Part shown: positions 17,352 through 26,731 of the stretch, in pieces
Layout of the letters: each line of letters starts with the position of its first letter
Position numbering within the stretch: the first letter of the stretch is position 1
Source: Algoriphagus aestuariicola
Lineage (GTDB): Bacteria > Bacteroidota > Bacteroidia > Cytophagales > Cyclobacteriaceae
Assembly (NCBI RefSeq): GCF_017254835.1
Contig: NZ_JAFKCW010000002.1
Span: 852,592-916,591, forward strand
Reading direction: 5' to 3'
Length of the DNA: 64,000 nt
Notes under the pieces: model-generated
Databases searched by the model: none
Told to the model about the DNA's origin: nothing
What the model saw: the letters and a program-made list of their open reading frames with translations, nothing else
Made by a program: the position numbers and the translations under genes

Positions 17352-17927
17352 ATGCAATTTCTGGAAGACGATTACTACATTACACTAGCCCGACAAGGCG
17401 ACTTGAAGGCTTTTGGCTCCCTGGTCCAAAAGCATCAGCGCCTCGTCTATACTTTGGCTTTGCGGATGCTAAAGAATCAAGAGGAGGCTCAAGAGGCTTC
17501 GCAAGACACATTTATGAAGGTCTATCAATCCTTGTCACGGTTTGAAGGAAAATCAAAGTTCACCACTTGGATGTATCGGGTCGTATATAATGAATGCATG
17601 GGGCGACTGAGAAAGACCAAAAGGGATCTGACTTGGGTAGAGGATATTATGGAAAACCCAGAGGAACCGGCAGATTTCTTGGATGGATTGGAGATCCTAC
17701 AACGAGAAGAACGAACAGTTTTGATAAAAAAAGGAATCGAAATGCTCAGCCCAGGAGAAGCGGCCGTGCTGACCCTATTCTATCTGGAAGACCTCCCGAT
17801 CAAAGAAATCGCCACCATTACCGGAAATAAAGAAACCAACATCAAGGTGCAGCTGTTTCGAGGAAGAAAACATTTGGAACAAAATCTCAGAAAAATATCA
17901 AACGAAACATTAATCGGGCTACTATGA
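17352..17927 (+). CDS. ECF RNA polymerase sigma factor
   Basis: A 191-residue sigma-70 family protein. Region 2 is marked by LVQKHQRLVYTLALRMLKNQ and QDTFMKVYQSLSRFEGKSKF then TWMYRVVYNECM (about 20-90). Region 4 is marked by LSPGEAAVLTLFYLEDLPIKEIA and TGNKETNIKVQLFRGRKHL (about 125-180). It would direct polymerase to an alternative promoter set. Its stop overlaps the next gene's ATG by 4 bases (ATGA), the usual layout for sigma/anti-sigma pairs. Confidence 0.92.
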   Translation: MQFLEDDYYITLARQGDLKAFGSLVQKHQRLVYTLALRMLKNQEEAQEASQDTFMKVYQSLSRFEGKSKFTTWMYRVVYNECMGRLRKTKRDLTWVEDIMENPEEPADFLDGLEILQREERTVLIKKGIEMLSPGEAAVLTLFYLEDLPIKEIATITGNKETNIKVQLFRGRKHLEQNLRKISNETLIGLL

Positions 17928-18340
17928 AAAACAAGGCGTCAACCCCACAGGATGTCCTGAAAAAATGGATGGTCGAGACAGGAACGGAAACACCTGGAGA
18001 CGAATTTCATTTGTCTGTTTTGAAAAAAATCGAAGCACTACCCCAACCAAAGACATACTATAGCCCAGTCATCTCTTCCGGGGCTTGGACAGTCATCATT
18101 GGACTCATTGCCTCACTCCTCGGATGGAGTTTGTTTTCGGCTCCCTCCCAGCCTGGCAATTCTTCCATCGTCGAGTTATTCAGACGAATCAATCTTCCGA
18201 AACCTAGCATTGATTTTTTGAATTTATCGATTTCCATCCCGGATCTAGGCTCCCCATTTCTGCTTGGAATCCTTGCCTTTTTTATACTGGGATTTTCGAT
18301 GGTATTCACGTCTGTACGCAGTCGGCAGTCGTCTATATAA
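17924..18340 (+). CDS. membrane protein, candidate anti-sigma factor
   Basis: A 138-residue protein. Residues 1-42 are cytoplasmic-like (DVLKKWMVETGTETPGDEFH), followed by a membrane helix (about 48-70), an exported loop and a second helix (about 107-130). The position and 4-base overlap with the sigma gene suggest it binds and restrains that factor, but it has no zinc-binding ASD motif (HxxxCxxC). The assignment rests on gene order. Confidence 0.65.
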   Translation: MKNKASTPQDVLKKWMVETGTETPGDEFHLSVLKKIEALPQPKTYYSPVISSGAWTVIIGLIASLLGWSLFSAPSQPGNSSIVELFRRINLPKPSIDFLNLSISIPDLGSPFLLGILAFFILGFSMVFTSVRSRQSSI

Positions 18341-18368
18341 AAAAAAGACAGCTATCGCTGTCTTTTTT
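18341..18368. terminator. bidirectional intrinsic terminator
   Basis: AAAAAAGACAGC (18341-18352), loop TATC, GCTGTCTTTTTT (18357-18368), a near-perfect symmetric terminator between the convergent sigma operon and the minus-strand gene ending at 18388. Confidence 0.9.
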
Positions 18369-18387
18369 TATTGATCTGAGGCTATAT

Positions 18388-18792
18388 TTAACCTTTCAGC
18401 CAATTAATAAATGTCTGATAGCCAACGCCTATTTCTCTTGCAAAGGCAGCTTTAGTCTTTTTACCGGCTGCTTCTACTTTCTGCCATTCTTCTACAATTT
18501 TACTTTTTTCAGATTCAGAAAAAGATCGTCTCTTACCTGTACCTTTTGATGATGTACCGCCGCCCAATGCAGCAATTAGATCATTCAATTCGCTTACAAA
18601 TTTCCCGTCTGTTAAAAACAAACCTGCCGCTTCAAGTTTCTTAATAACTTCATCCTTTGGATTAACAGGAGTTACTGCAATTCCTCTTGCGGCCGCTTCA
18701 TGAAGGTCAATTTTTTTTCCTTCGGCAGTCACATAGATAAAACCATCTGTTCTTTTTAGATCAGCTATAGCTTCTTTAATCAATTCTCTCAT
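18388..18792 (-). CDS. hypothetical protein with C-terminal transposase-like helix-turn-helix
   Basis: A 134-residue basic protein. Residues 1-75 form an unrecognised domain (KRTDGFIYVTAEGKKIDLHE, then PKDEVIKKLEAAGLFL), followed by a GGGTSSKGTGKRR linker, then a helix-turn-helix of the kind found in IS3/IS66 OrfA and Tc1-type proteins (SESEKSKIVEEWQ, AFAREIGVGYQTFINWLK). There is no catalytic transposase gene and I see no terminal repeats, so it is more likely a DNA-binding protein than an active element. Base composition is more AT-rich than the flanks, which suggests acquisition by transfer. Confidence 0.6.
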   Translation of the reverse strand: MRELIKEAIADLKRTDGFIYVTAEGKKIDLHEAAARGIAVTPVNPKDEVIKKLEAAGLFLTDGKFVSELNDLIAALGGGTSSKGTGKRRSFSESEKSKIVEEWQKVEAAGKKTKAAFAREIGVGYQTFINWLKG

Positions 18793-18917
18793 TGTCGTGA
18801 AGATTTATATGTGTTAATAAAAATCCCCGAAATATATAAATTGATTTCTATTCGATAAATAGATTTAATGAATATTTAGAAAATAATATCCCAATTCTAT
18901 ATCCAAGCTCTTGTCTT

Positions 18918-19691
18918 TTAATTTAAAGAGTAGGTCTTCAGCCAGGATTCAATAAGATTTTTTGTTCTTGTTTTTTGGGCTATTACCTTAAAATAAGCCT
19001 TTTCCAGATGTTTGTCCGCAAATTCTGTTTGATACTGGCTCAGATTTTTGCTATCCAGCAATCCGACCAACATATCCTGAAAAGATCCAAATTCGATCAA
19101 AGCAGTGTAGTCTTTCGCCGACTGGAGATTCTTTTCCCGCAAAAGCCCATCTACACCGTGGCAAACCGCATACGTATAATTTGTCTTTTCGGCATCCCCC
19201 ACTTTAAACAAAACAATAGCTTCATGATCCGAGGTCAGCTTGGCTATCTCCTCCAGACCTTCATTTAGTTTAATATCCTCCATGAGCGATTCAATCAAGA
19301 AATACACAAAGCTCTTCCATAAGCGAAGCACATCACTGCTAAAACCGTATCCATCTCCATCTAAAAACACATTTCTATAGGCCTCCAATTCATAGCCATT
19401 TTCATCACACAGCGCATTCAATGAGACCCATTCACTTCCCAATTGTTCTGTCAGAGGCCAAAAACATATTAGTTTTTTCCGTGCAATCACCACTTCGTCA
19501 AAGAGATGGGAATAGACCTTATTGATAACATCAATATCCTCTTCAAATCTTATCCAGTTAGACTTGGAAAACAAACTTACGGGATCCAAAATTACCACTC
19601 CACCTTCGTGAAAAGCCTGCACAAAAGAGTTCCCCGATTTCGCCTCTTGCAAAGAGTCAACCAATGCAATAGTTTTATTTCTTAGTCTCAT
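18918..19691 (-). CDS. hypothetical protein in AT-rich island
   Basis: A 257-residue protein that I do not recognise. It is acidic to neutral, with no signal peptide, and has alternating helices such as WKSFVYFLIESLMEDIKLNE and a Trp/Cys-containing stretch (KKLICFWPLTEQLGSEWVSL). The C-terminal third is helical and Lys-rich. It sits 125 bases upstream (same strand) of the HTH protein gene in the same AT-rich segment. No catalytic motif is visible. Confidence 0.55.
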   Translation of the reverse strand: MRLRNKTIALVDSLQEAKSGNSFVQAFHEGGVVILDPVSLFSKSNWIRFEEDIDVINKVYSHLFDEVVIARKKLICFWPLTEQLGSEWVSLNALCDENGYELEAYRNVFLDGDGYGFSSDVLRLWKSFVYFLIESLMEDIKLNEGLEEIAKLTSDHEAIVLFKVGDAEKTNYTYAVCHGVDGLLREKNLQSAKDYTALIEFGSFQDMLVGLLDSKNLSQYQTEFADKHLEKAYFKVIAQKTRTKNLIESWLKTYSLN

Positions 19692-19975
19692 AGCTATAGT
19701 TTTTTATATTAGTTATTTGTTTCCTTTCGAAAGCTCTTTTGTAGATAGACCTATCGCTCTGTCTAGCGAAGTGATACCCTAAAAAACAATTGCTCCACCT
19801 CATACAAGTTGCTTGACATCACAGCACTAAGGTAATCCCCATGCCAAAGACTATAAATCAATTGACGCTTATTGTCACGAAATACTTTCCCGATGCTAAA
19901 GATCCGCACAAGCCAAAAAAGGGAGAATCCTCAAAAATGAAAGTAGATAACAGAAGTCAAGTCAGGAAATTTCCC
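19692..19975. other. AT-rich intergenic region upstream of pyrG
   Basis: About 280 bases between the island gene start and the pyrG promoter. A 45-codon open frame runs from ATG 19841 to TAA 19978 (MPKTINQLTL at its start). It lacks family features, overlaps the pyrG -7 element, and is recorded only as a possible remnant. Confidence 0.4.
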
Positions 19976-19983
19976 TAATTTTG
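19976..19983 (+). promoter_or_regulatory. -7 element of the pyrG promoter
   Basis: TAATTTTG matches the Bacteroidetes -7 consensus TAnnTTTG. No TTTG is seen at the expected -33 position. It would start transcription near 19990, so an in-frame start at 19981 is excluded and the ATG at 20026 is favoured. Confidence 0.5.
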
Positions 19984-20025
19984 AGCCCCATAAGATTCCA
20001 ATCAAAATCATCCGTCTCCATTCTT

Positions 20026-21645
20026 ATGGGCTCATCCACCAAGTACATTTTCATCACCGGAGGTGTTACCTCATCTCTTGGAAAAGGCATCATTGCCGCA
20101 TCTTTGGGCAGATTGCTGCAAGCCAGGGGGTTCTCAGTAACCATCCAAAAATTTGACCCCTATCTCAACATCGATCCCGGGACGCTCAACCCTTACGAAC
20201 ATGGGGAGTGCTACGTGACGGACGACGGCGCCGAAACCGATTTGGATTTGGGACATTACGAGAGATTCCTGAATGTCACGACCTCCCAAAGCAACAACGT
20301 CACCACCGGAAGGATTTACAACAATGTCATCACCAAGGAGCGCAAAGGAGAATTCCTTGGCAAAACGGTCCAAGTGATCCCTCACATCACGGACGAGATT
20401 AAAAACAATTTTTACAAACTTGGGGAAGACGGTAAATATGACGTCGTCATCACAGAGATCGGAGGCTGCGTCGGAGACATCGAATCCTTGCCATTTATTG
20501 AAGCTGTGCGTCAGGCTCGATGGGACTTGGGACCAAACAACTTTCTGGTAATCCATTTGACCCTAATTCCATATCTAAGTGCTGCGAAAGAGCTAAAAAC
20601 AAAACCAACCCAACATTCGGTCAAGCAACTGCTGGAAGCCGGTATACAGCCAGACATCTTGGTATGCCGCACTGAGCATCACCTGCCGCAGGATGTGAAG
20701 AAAAAATTGGCGCTCTTCTGTAACGTGCAGCTGAACAGCGTGATCGAGGCCATGGATGCTGAAACCATCTATGATGTGCCGCTGCTGATGAAAAAAGAGA
20801 AACTCGACGAGCGGGTGATGTCCAAGTTGAAGCTTACATCCAAGTCAAACACCGACCTGGAGCATTGGAAGGATTTCCTAGGCCGACTCAAAAACCCGAC
20901 TCAGGAAGTAACCATCGGCCTGATCGGCAAATATGTGTCACTCCCGGATTCCTATAAGTCAATCATCGAATCGTTTACCCACGCAGGTGCGGCTGTGGAG
21001 TGCAAAGTGAATCTGAAACTCATCTCCTCGGAGGAAATCCATTACGACAACTTCGAGACCAAACTCAGCGAGCTGGATGGGATCTTGGTCGCTCCGGGAT
21101 TTGGAGAAAGGGGATTTGAGGGCAAAATAGAAACTGTGAGATATGCACGGGAAAACAAGATTCCATTCTTCGGCATCTGTCTGGGGATGCAGGTAGCGGT
21201 AATTGAATTTGCACGCAATGTAATGGGGCTTGATAGTGCCAATTCCACTGAGATGGATCCGAACACTGCATATCCGGTCATCGGCTTGATGGAAGAACAA
21301 AAGAAAATAGACCAAATGGGCGGAACTATGCGATTGGGTTCGTATGCTTGCGACCTCAAAAAAGGAAGCAAGGCAGCCCAAGCTTACGGAAAGACCAAAA
21401 TCCAGGAGCGCCATCGCCATAGATATGAATTCAACAATGAATATCTGGAGCAGGTAGAAACCGCTGGATTGATCGCGACCGGTAAAAACCCGGATACTGG
21501 ACTTGTTGAAATCATGGAACTGAAAAACCATCCTTGGTTTGTCGGCGTTCAATTCCATCCGGAGTACAAGAGCACTGCCCTCAATCCTCAACCGTTATTT
21601 GTCAAATTCATTCAAGCGGCAATAGACAGCAAAAAAGTAAAATAA
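20026..21645 (+). CDS. pyrG: CTP synthase
   Basis: A 539-residue glutamine-dependent CTP synthase (the last step of pyrimidine nucleotide synthesis: UTP + ATP + glutamine to CTP). The synthetase half starts with [17 protein letters not shown]. The glutamine amidotransferase half carries the nucleophile Cys385 in GICLGMQ and His511/Glu513 in FHPEY. The start at 20026 gives the standard family N-terminus; the upstream in-frame 15 codons do not. The gap to yidC is 40 bases, so the two may be co-transcribed. Confidence 0.97.
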   Translation: MGSSTKYIFITGGVTSSLGKGIIAASLGRLLQARGFSVTIQKFDPYLNIDPGTLNPYEHGECYVTDDGAETDLDLGHYERFLNVTTSQSNNVTTGRIYNNVITKERKGEFLGKTVQVIPHITDEIKNNFYKLGEDGKYDVVITEIGGCVGDIESLPFIEAVRQARWDLGPNNFLVIHLTLIPYLSAAKELKTKPTQHSVKQLLEAGIQPDILVCRTEHHLPQDVKKKLALFCNVQLNSVIEAMDAETIYDVPLLMKKEKLDERVMSKLKLTSKSNTDLEHWKDFLGRLKNPTQEVTIGLIGKYVSLPDSYKSIIESFTHAGAAVECKVNLKLISSEEIHYDNFETKLSELDGILVAPGFGERGFEGKIETVRYARENKIPFFGICLGMQVAVIEFARNVMGLDSANSTEMDPNTAYPVIGLMEEQKKIDQMGGTMRLGSYACDLKKGSKAAQAYGKTKIQERHRHRYEFNNEYLEQVETAGLIATGKNPDTGLVEIMELKNHPWFVGVQFHPEYKSTALNPQPLFVKFIQAAIDSKKVK

Positions 21646-21685
21646 AAGAGTTTCGCTAAGCCCCTTAGCAAGGAAAACAATACCT

Positions 21686-23476
21686 ATGGATAGAAATCAA
21701 GCAACGGGTTTGATACTGTTTGCGGCGGTGATTTTGGTTTATTCGCTCTTTTTCGCGAGCAGCCCTGAGATCCCAGCTGTAGAAGAGACCCCTCAGCAGA
21801 CCGAAGCGCCTATTTCGGCAAACGTACAACAGTCTATTTCGCAAGTACTTCCAGATAGCCTGGTAGATGTGCAGCGTGTCGCGCAATATGGAGCCTTGGC
21901 TCCACTCACCGCTGGCACCGAGGAGGACATCACACTCGAAAACGACAAGGTAACCGTAACCCTATCCACCAAGGGTGCCGCCATCAAGGAAGTAGTCTTG
22001 AAAGAATATAAAAGCTGGAATGGCGATCCCTTGATCCTTTTGGATGAAGAGAGCTCTGTAATGAATTACTCCATGGAGAGCGCAAAAGGGCCGCTGAACT
22101 TGGCGGATCTTTACTTCAGCCCCAAAATGGATGAAGTCGAAGTAGATGGGGTAAAAACAAAGGTCTTGACACTTTCGGCCGGTACCGAGGCTGGCCAGAT
22201 CGTCCACACGTTCTCTTTGGAAGAGGGTAGCTATGTAGTCAAAAAGTCATTTGAAATCGACCGCTTTCAGGGAGTCTTGACCGGAAATGCACTTAACCTG
22301 ACTTGGGAAGACCAAATCAAAGCTCAGGAAAAAGACCTTAGCGAATCGAGAAGGCAAACCAAGCTCAACTATTACCTCGCCTCAGAATCCTACGAAAATC
22401 TTGGGGCTGGCAACGACCCCGAAGAAGAGCAAGTCTCCGAACCTGTAAAATGGATTGGCTTCAGCCAGCGGTTTTTCACCGCCGGAATTATCGCGGATTC
22501 CGTTTTCCAAAACGTGAGTTTGGCGCAAACAACTCCGACCGATTCATCCATTGTACGGTCAATGACCGCCTCGTTCAACATTCCGGTTGAAAACGGCAAA
22601 GCGGAGGTAAGTTTTTACTTCGGGCCAGACAAGTACAAGACGCTGAAAACAGTGACCGATGGCTTCGAGAAAAACGTCGACATGGGCTATTTCTTTGTCA
22701 GCTGGGTGAACAAGTATATCGTCGTCCACCTTTTCTCATTCCTCGAGAAGTATTTCAGCAATTACGGGGTCATCATTATCCTGATCGTGTTGATGATCAA
22801 GCTGGCCTTGTCGCCACTGACCTACAAATCCTACATCGGCATGGCAAAGATGCGCGTCATCAAGCCAGAGATAGACGAGCTGAAGGAAAAGTATGGCGAT
22901 GACGCTACCAAGATGCAGCAAGAGCAGATGAAGCTTTTCTCCCAGTTGGGAGTGAGCCCAATCTCCGGCTGTCTGCCCCTCCTTCTCCAGATGCCGTTTC
23001 TGTTTGCGATGTTTTTCTTCTTTCCAAATGCGGTAGAACTTCGTCAGGAATCGTTCCTATGGGCCAATGACCTGTCCACTTACGACGAGTTTATCAAGCT
23101 GCCCTTTACCATTCCGTTTTATGGAGCCCATGTCAGCTTGTTCACCTTGCTGATGACGGTGTCGCAGATCATCTATACACACTTCAACAACCAGCTGACC
23201 ACTGCCACTGGGCCGATGAAAAACCTGGGCTACATCATGCCGGTAATGTTCATGTTCATCCTCAACTCCTACCCTGCTGGCTTGAGCTTTTACTATTTCG
23301 TGTCCAACATCGTGACCTTCGGGCAGCAAGCGATTATCAAGCTCTTTGTGGACGATGAAAAAATCCGAGCAAAAGTAGAAGAAAGCAAGGCCAAAAACGT
23401 CAATAAAAAGAAGTCCAAGTTTCAGCAAAAACTGGAAGAAGCGATGAAGGCAGCCGATGCCAACAGAAAAAAATAA
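21686..23476 (+). CDS. yidC: membrane protein insertase YidC
   Basis: A 596-residue YidC of the Gram-negative type. It has an N-terminal signal-anchor (residues 7-24), a large periplasmic domain (to about 330) and the 60KD_IMP core with five membrane helices (about 355-560), including KLALSPLTYKSYIGMAKMR and SGCLPLLLQMPFLFAMFFF. The C-terminus is Lys-rich, as is common for ribosome-contacting tails. It inserts inner-membrane proteins alone or with SecYEG. Confidence 0.96.
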   Translation: MDRNQATGLILFAAVILVYSLFFASSPEIPAVEETPQQTEAPISANVQQSISQVLPDSLVDVQRVAQYGALAPLTAGTEEDITLENDKVTVTLSTKGAAIKEVVLKEYKSWNGDPLILLDEESSVMNYSMESAKGPLNLADLYFSPKMDEVEVDGVKTKVLTLSAGTEAGQIVHTFSLEEGSYVVKKSFEIDRFQGVLTGNALNLTWEDQIKAQEKDLSESRRQTKLNYYLASESYENLGAGNDPEEEQVSEPVKWIGFSQRFFTAGIIADSVFQNVSLAQTTPTDSSIVRSMTASFNIPVENGKAEVSFYFGPDKYKTLKTVTDGFEKNVDMGYFFVSWVNKYIVVHLFSFLEKYFSNYGVIIILIVLMIKLALSPLTYKSYIGMAKMRVIKPEIDELKEKYGDDATKMQQEQMKLFSQLGVSPISGCLPLLLQMPFLFAMFFFFPNAVELRQESFLWANDLSTYDEFIKLPFTIPFYGAHVSLFTLLMTVSQIIYTHFNNQLTTATGPMKNLGYIMPVMFMFILNSYPAGLSFYYFVSNIVTFGQQAIIKLFVDDEKIRAKVEESKAKNVNKKKSKFQQKLEEAMKAADANRKK

Positions 23477-23478
23477 GC

Positions 23479-23508
23479 AAAAAGGAGCTTCGCAAGGGGC
23501 TCCTTTTT
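23479..23508 (+). terminator. intrinsic terminator after yidC
   Basis: AAAAAGGAGC pairs with GCTCCTTTTT across a 10-base loop, directly after the yidC stop codon. Confidence 0.85.
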
Positions 23509-23635
23509 AATTGGTCAAGTTTGGCAAAGCGGCGGCCCAGATTCCATCTATCCCACTGTTTTTGAATATTTTAACGATTTTTCACCTAGGGTAGCAGCCA
23601 AAAAAAGAAAATCCTACCCAAGGAAAAGACCTGAA

Positions 23636-23666
23636 TTTGATTAATATTGGAGTCAAATTACCCTTT
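23636..23666 (+). promoter_or_regulatory. promoter of the parA operon
   Basis: TTTG at 23636-23639 and TACCCTTT at 23659-23666 are 19 bases apart, close to the Bacteroidetes consensus. The parA ATG follows 10 bases later, implying a very short leader. Confidence 0.5.
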
Positions 23667-23675
23667 AGCTAAACC

Positions 23676-24458
23676 ATGGGAAAAATAATTGCAATAGCCA
23701 ACCAAAAGGGCGGAGTGGGAAAAACAACCACTGCAATGAATCTTGCTGCAAGCCTGGCTGTATTGGAGTTTAATACCCTGGTCATCGATGCGGATCCGCA
23801 GGCCAACACTACTTCAGGTCTAGGCCACGATCCAAAGGCGATCGACACCAGCATTTATGAATGCATGGTTGACGGGACCAACGTACAGGATATTATCCTG
23901 AAAACTTCCCTCGACCATTTGGATTTGGTTCCATCCCACATCGACCTAGTCGGAGCTGAAGTAGAGATGATCAACTTGGAAAATCGGGAGGAAAAGATGA
24001 AAGAAGTCATCTCTCCGATCAAGGATCTCTACGACTTCATTATCATCGACTGCTCCCCCTCCTTGGGCCTGATCACCATCAATGCACTTACTGCGGCAAA
24101 TTCGGTGATAATCCCTGTGCAATGTGAATATTTCGCGCTGGAAGGGCTGGGCAAGCTGCTCAATACCATCAAAATCATCCAGACCCGCCTCAATCCCGAC
24201 TTGGAGATAGAGGGAATTCTACTGACTATGTACGACGTGCGTCTTAGACTTTCCAACCAAGTGGTCGAAGAGGTCAGGCTGCATTTCAAAAACATGGTGT
24301 TCGACACCATCATTCCCAGAAACGTCCGGCTTTCCGAATCCCCAAGTTTCGGATTGCCAGTCATCGCGTTCGATGCCGAAGGAAAAGGGTCCATCGCATA
24401 TCTCAATCTGGCCGGGGAAATAGCCCAGAAAAACGGCCTTCAAAAAGTGACCAATTAA
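23676..24458 (+). CDS. parA: chromosome partitioning ATPase ParA/Soj
   Basis: A 260-residue ParA with the deviant Walker A motif KGGVGKTT (11-18), Walker A' region VIDADPQAN and Walker [10 protein letters not shown]. With ParB it moves newly replicated origins apart. It is the first gene of a tight run parA-parB-DUF5683-dapB-lepB that recurs in Bacteroidetes. It is followed by parB after 2 bases. Confidence 0.96.
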   Translation: MGKIIAIANQKGGVGKTTTAMNLAASLAVLEFNTLVIDADPQANTTSGLGHDPKAIDTSIYECMVDGTNVQDIILKTSLDHLDLVPSHIDLVGAEVEMINLENREEKMKEVISPIKDLYDFIIIDCSPSLGLITINALTAANSVIIPVQCEYFALEGLGKLLNTIKIIQTRLNPDLEIEGILLTMYDVRLRLSNQVVEEVRLHFKNMVFDTIIPRNVRLSESPSFGLPVIAFDAEGKGSIAYLNLAGEIAQKNGLQKVTN

Positions 24459-24460
24459 GC

Positions 24461-25372
24461 ATGTCTGATAATAAACCCAACCGCAAAAGTGCATTAGGAA
24501 GAGGGCTGGGAGCGCTGTTGGAAGACAGTCCTGCCAAGCACAAAAGCCATGAAATACTTCCGGAAGTCGCAAAGACCGGGACTTTCGAAATACCCCTCGA
24601 TGAAATTCAGGTCAACCCGTTTCAGCCCAGGGTTCATTTTGACAAAGATGCGCTCCAGGAGTTGGCAGACTCCATTTTAGTACAGGGCATCATCCAACCG
24701 GTGACGGTGAGGAAACTTGCCCCTAACGAGTACCAGCTCATCGCCGGCGAACGCCGCTTTCAAGCATCCAAATTGGCTGGTCTGAGCCAGATTCCCGCTT
24801 ATGTTCGGACCGCAAACGATCAACAGATGCTGGAAATGGCTTTGATCGAAAACATACAGCGGGAAAACCTCAATGCACTGGAGATCGCACACTCCTATCA
24901 AAGACTTCTCGCAGAATGTAATCTCAAGCAGGAAGAGCTGGGAGATCGTGTAGGCAAAAACAGGACAACGGTCAACAACTACCTACGCCTCCTCAAGCTA
25001 CCGCCGACAATCCAGGCCGCTATCCGCGACCAGCAGCTCTCCATGGGCCATGCCAGGGCGCTGATCAATGTGGAGGACGTGGAGAAGCAATTGGCAATCT
25101 TCAGAAAGGCCGTCGATGAGGAGCTGAGTGTACGCAAAGTGGAAGCTTTGGTAAAGTCTCTTAACGAGGGTCAGCCTCAGAAGGAAAAGCCTGAAAAAGG
25201 ACTGGATCCGGTACGGAAATATGAAATAAACAAAATCCAGCAGCGGCTGGCCTCACACTTTGGAACCAAGGTCGGCCTAAAAGCGGACGAGAAAAACCGC
25301 GGGGAAATCAAAATCCCATTCAATTCTGCCACCGACCTAAACAGAATTCTCGAAATACTCGAAATCATCTGA
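24461..25372 (+). CDS. parB: chromosome partitioning protein ParB
   Basis: A 303-residue ParB/Spo0J. The N-terminal ParA-stimulating motif KSALGRGLGALL is present. The CTPase/ParB core has NPFQPR, LVQGIIQPVTVRK, GERRFQAS and ENIQRENLNALE, followed by the HTH (GDRVGKNRTTVNNYLRLL) and a C-terminal dimerisation segment. It binds parS and spreads as a CTP-dependent clamp. I found no parS-like palindrome in the window. Confidence 0.96.
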   Translation: MSDNKPNRKSALGRGLGALLEDSPAKHKSHEILPEVAKTGTFEIPLDEIQVNPFQPRVHFDKDALQELADSILVQGIIQPVTVRKLAPNEYQLIAGERRFQASKLAGLSQIPAYVRTANDQQMLEMALIENIQRENLNALEIAHSYQRLLAECNLKQEELGDRVGKNRTTVNNYLRLLKLPPTIQAAIRDQQLSMGHARALINVEDVEKQLAIFRKAVDEELSVRKVEALVKSLNEGQPQKEKPEKGLDPVRKYEINKIQQRLASHFGTKVGLKADEKNRGEIKIPFNSATDLNRILEILEII

Positions 25373-25376
25373 AAAA

Positions 25377-25994
25377 TTGAATCCAGCATTTTGCGACAGA
25401 AAATCAAACCCCAAGACCCCATGGATATCCTTGGGGCTTTTGCTTTTGGTATTGCTACTGTCGAACCCTGCATTTTCACAAAACCAAAACGAGTCCGAAA
25501 AAACTGAGTCGCTCCCCAAAGAAAGAAAAGAAAAGACCGACTACTCCTCCCTTCCCAAAAATCCCAGAAAAGCGACCATTCTCTCCGCCATCTTGCCTGG
25601 TGCGGGACAAGTGTACAACGGGAAAGCTTGGAAAGTCCCCCTACTCTATGCTGGATTCATGACGGACATCTACTTCATAGGGTACAACAACAAGCGCTAT
25701 CAAACCTTCAGAGAGGCGCTTTTCGCCTATGATGATGGAGACCAAAGCCAGTTTCCCTCGCTTAACCGAGAGGCATTGGTGCGAAATGTAGACTACTGGA
25801 GACAGAACAGAGACCTGACGATCTTGCTGCTGGCGGGCATCTATGCGCTCAACCTCATAGATGCCAATGTCGATGCACATCTCTCGGGATTTAATATTTC
25901 CGACGACTTGGCTCTCAAATTTGAGCCAAATGTCGGTACTTTCGCAGCTTCAGGTTCTTCCATGGGACTCACTATGAAACTTCAATTTAAATAA
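25377..25994 (+). CDS. DUF5683 membrane protein
   Basis: A 205-residue protein with an N-terminal hydrophobic signal or anchor (about 15-33), a charged Glu/Lys linker and the DUF5683 core (SAILPGAGQVYNGKAWKVPL, then YNNKRYQTFREAL), ending in two membrane helices. The core resembles TM2-type integral membrane proteins. It lies between parB (4 bases) and dapB (overlap of one base) and is conserved in that position in related bacteria, but its function is unknown. Confidence 0.88.
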   Translation: MNPAFCDRKSNPKTPWISLGLLLLVLLLSNPAFSQNQNESEKTESLPKERKEKTDYSSLPKNPRKATILSAILPGAGQVYNGKAWKVPLLYAGFMTDIYFIGYNNKRYQTFREALFAYDDGDQSQFPSLNREALVRNVDYWRQNRDLTILLLAGIYALNLIDANVDAHLSGFNISDDLALKFEPNVGTFAASGSSMGLTMKLQFK

Positions 25995-26716
25995 TGAACA
26001 TTCTTATTCTTGGATATGGCAAAATGGGAAAGATCATCGGCGAAATCGCCGAATCCCGCGGCCATTCCCTAGCAGCCAAGATCAACATCGACAACCGTCA
26101 CGAGCTCGACGGCTTGGATGCATCGACCATCGATGTAGCCATTGAATTTAGCCAGCCTGAGGCAGCGGTAGAGAACATTTCCTGGGCTATGGAGCGCGGC
26201 ATTCCGGTCGTATCAGGCACGACTGGCTGGCTTTCCCGCAAAACGGAAATCGAAAAACTCACAGCCGACCAAAACGGGGCTTTTTTCTACGCTTCCAACT
26301 ACAGCATCGGAGTCAATATCTTCTTTAAAGTCAACGAATTCCTTGCCAAGCTGATGAATGAAACCAGCGGTTATCGAGCTTCCTTGGAAGAAATCCACCA
26401 TACCGAAAAAAAGGATGCTCCCTCTGGCACTGCGATCACCCTCGCAGAAGGGATCCTGCGAAACACGGACAAACTCAGCGAATGGTACCTGGTCGGACAA
26501 TCGGCCGAAAATGAACAGTCTCTCCCCATCATCGCAAAGCGGATCGACCCTGCCCCCGGCACCCATATCATCCGCTACAGCTCTGAAATCGACGAGATTG
26601 AGATCACACACACCGCTCACAGCAGGCAGGGCTTTGCCCTTGGCGCAGTTTTGGTGGCTGAGTGGATCCAAGGCCGAAAAGGCGTGCTCTCTATGGATGA
26701 TTTTCTATCTTTCTGA
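25994..26716 (+). CDS. dapB: 4-hydroxy-tetrahydrodipicolinate reductase
   Basis: A 240-residue DapB, enzyme of the diaminopimelate/lysine pathway using NAD(P)H. The N-terminal nucleotide-binding motif is ILGYGKMGK (5-13), then SGTTGW, then the family signature EEIHHTEKKDAPSGTA with the catalytic His pair and Lys. Its ATG overlaps the stop of the upstream DUF5683 gene. Confidence 0.96.
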   Translation: MNILILGYGKMGKIIGEIAESRGHSLAAKINIDNRHELDGLDASTIDVAIEFSQPEAAVENISWAMERGIPVVSGTTGWLSRKTEIEKLTADQNGAFFYASNYSIGVNIFFKVNEFLAKLMNETSGYRASLEEIHHTEKKDAPSGTAITLAEGILRNTDKLSEWYLVGQSAENEQSLPIIAKRIDPAPGTHIIRYSSEIDEIEITHTAHSRQGFALGAVLVAEWIQGRKGVLSMDDFLSF

Positions 26717-26731
26717 ATCAACTAGCAACTC

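Noticed and set aside
18388-18792. Reading the HTH protein as an active insertion-sequence OrfA.
   Set aside because: No catalytic OrfB, no terminal inverted repeats and no target duplication are seen.
19841-19978. A 45-codon frame upstream of pyrG.
   Set aside because: It overlaps the likely pyrG -7 element and shows no family features; perhaps a remnant.
23676-25372. A parS site near parA-parB.
   Set aside because: I read for the TGTTTCACGTGAAACA-type palindrome and found no good match in the window.
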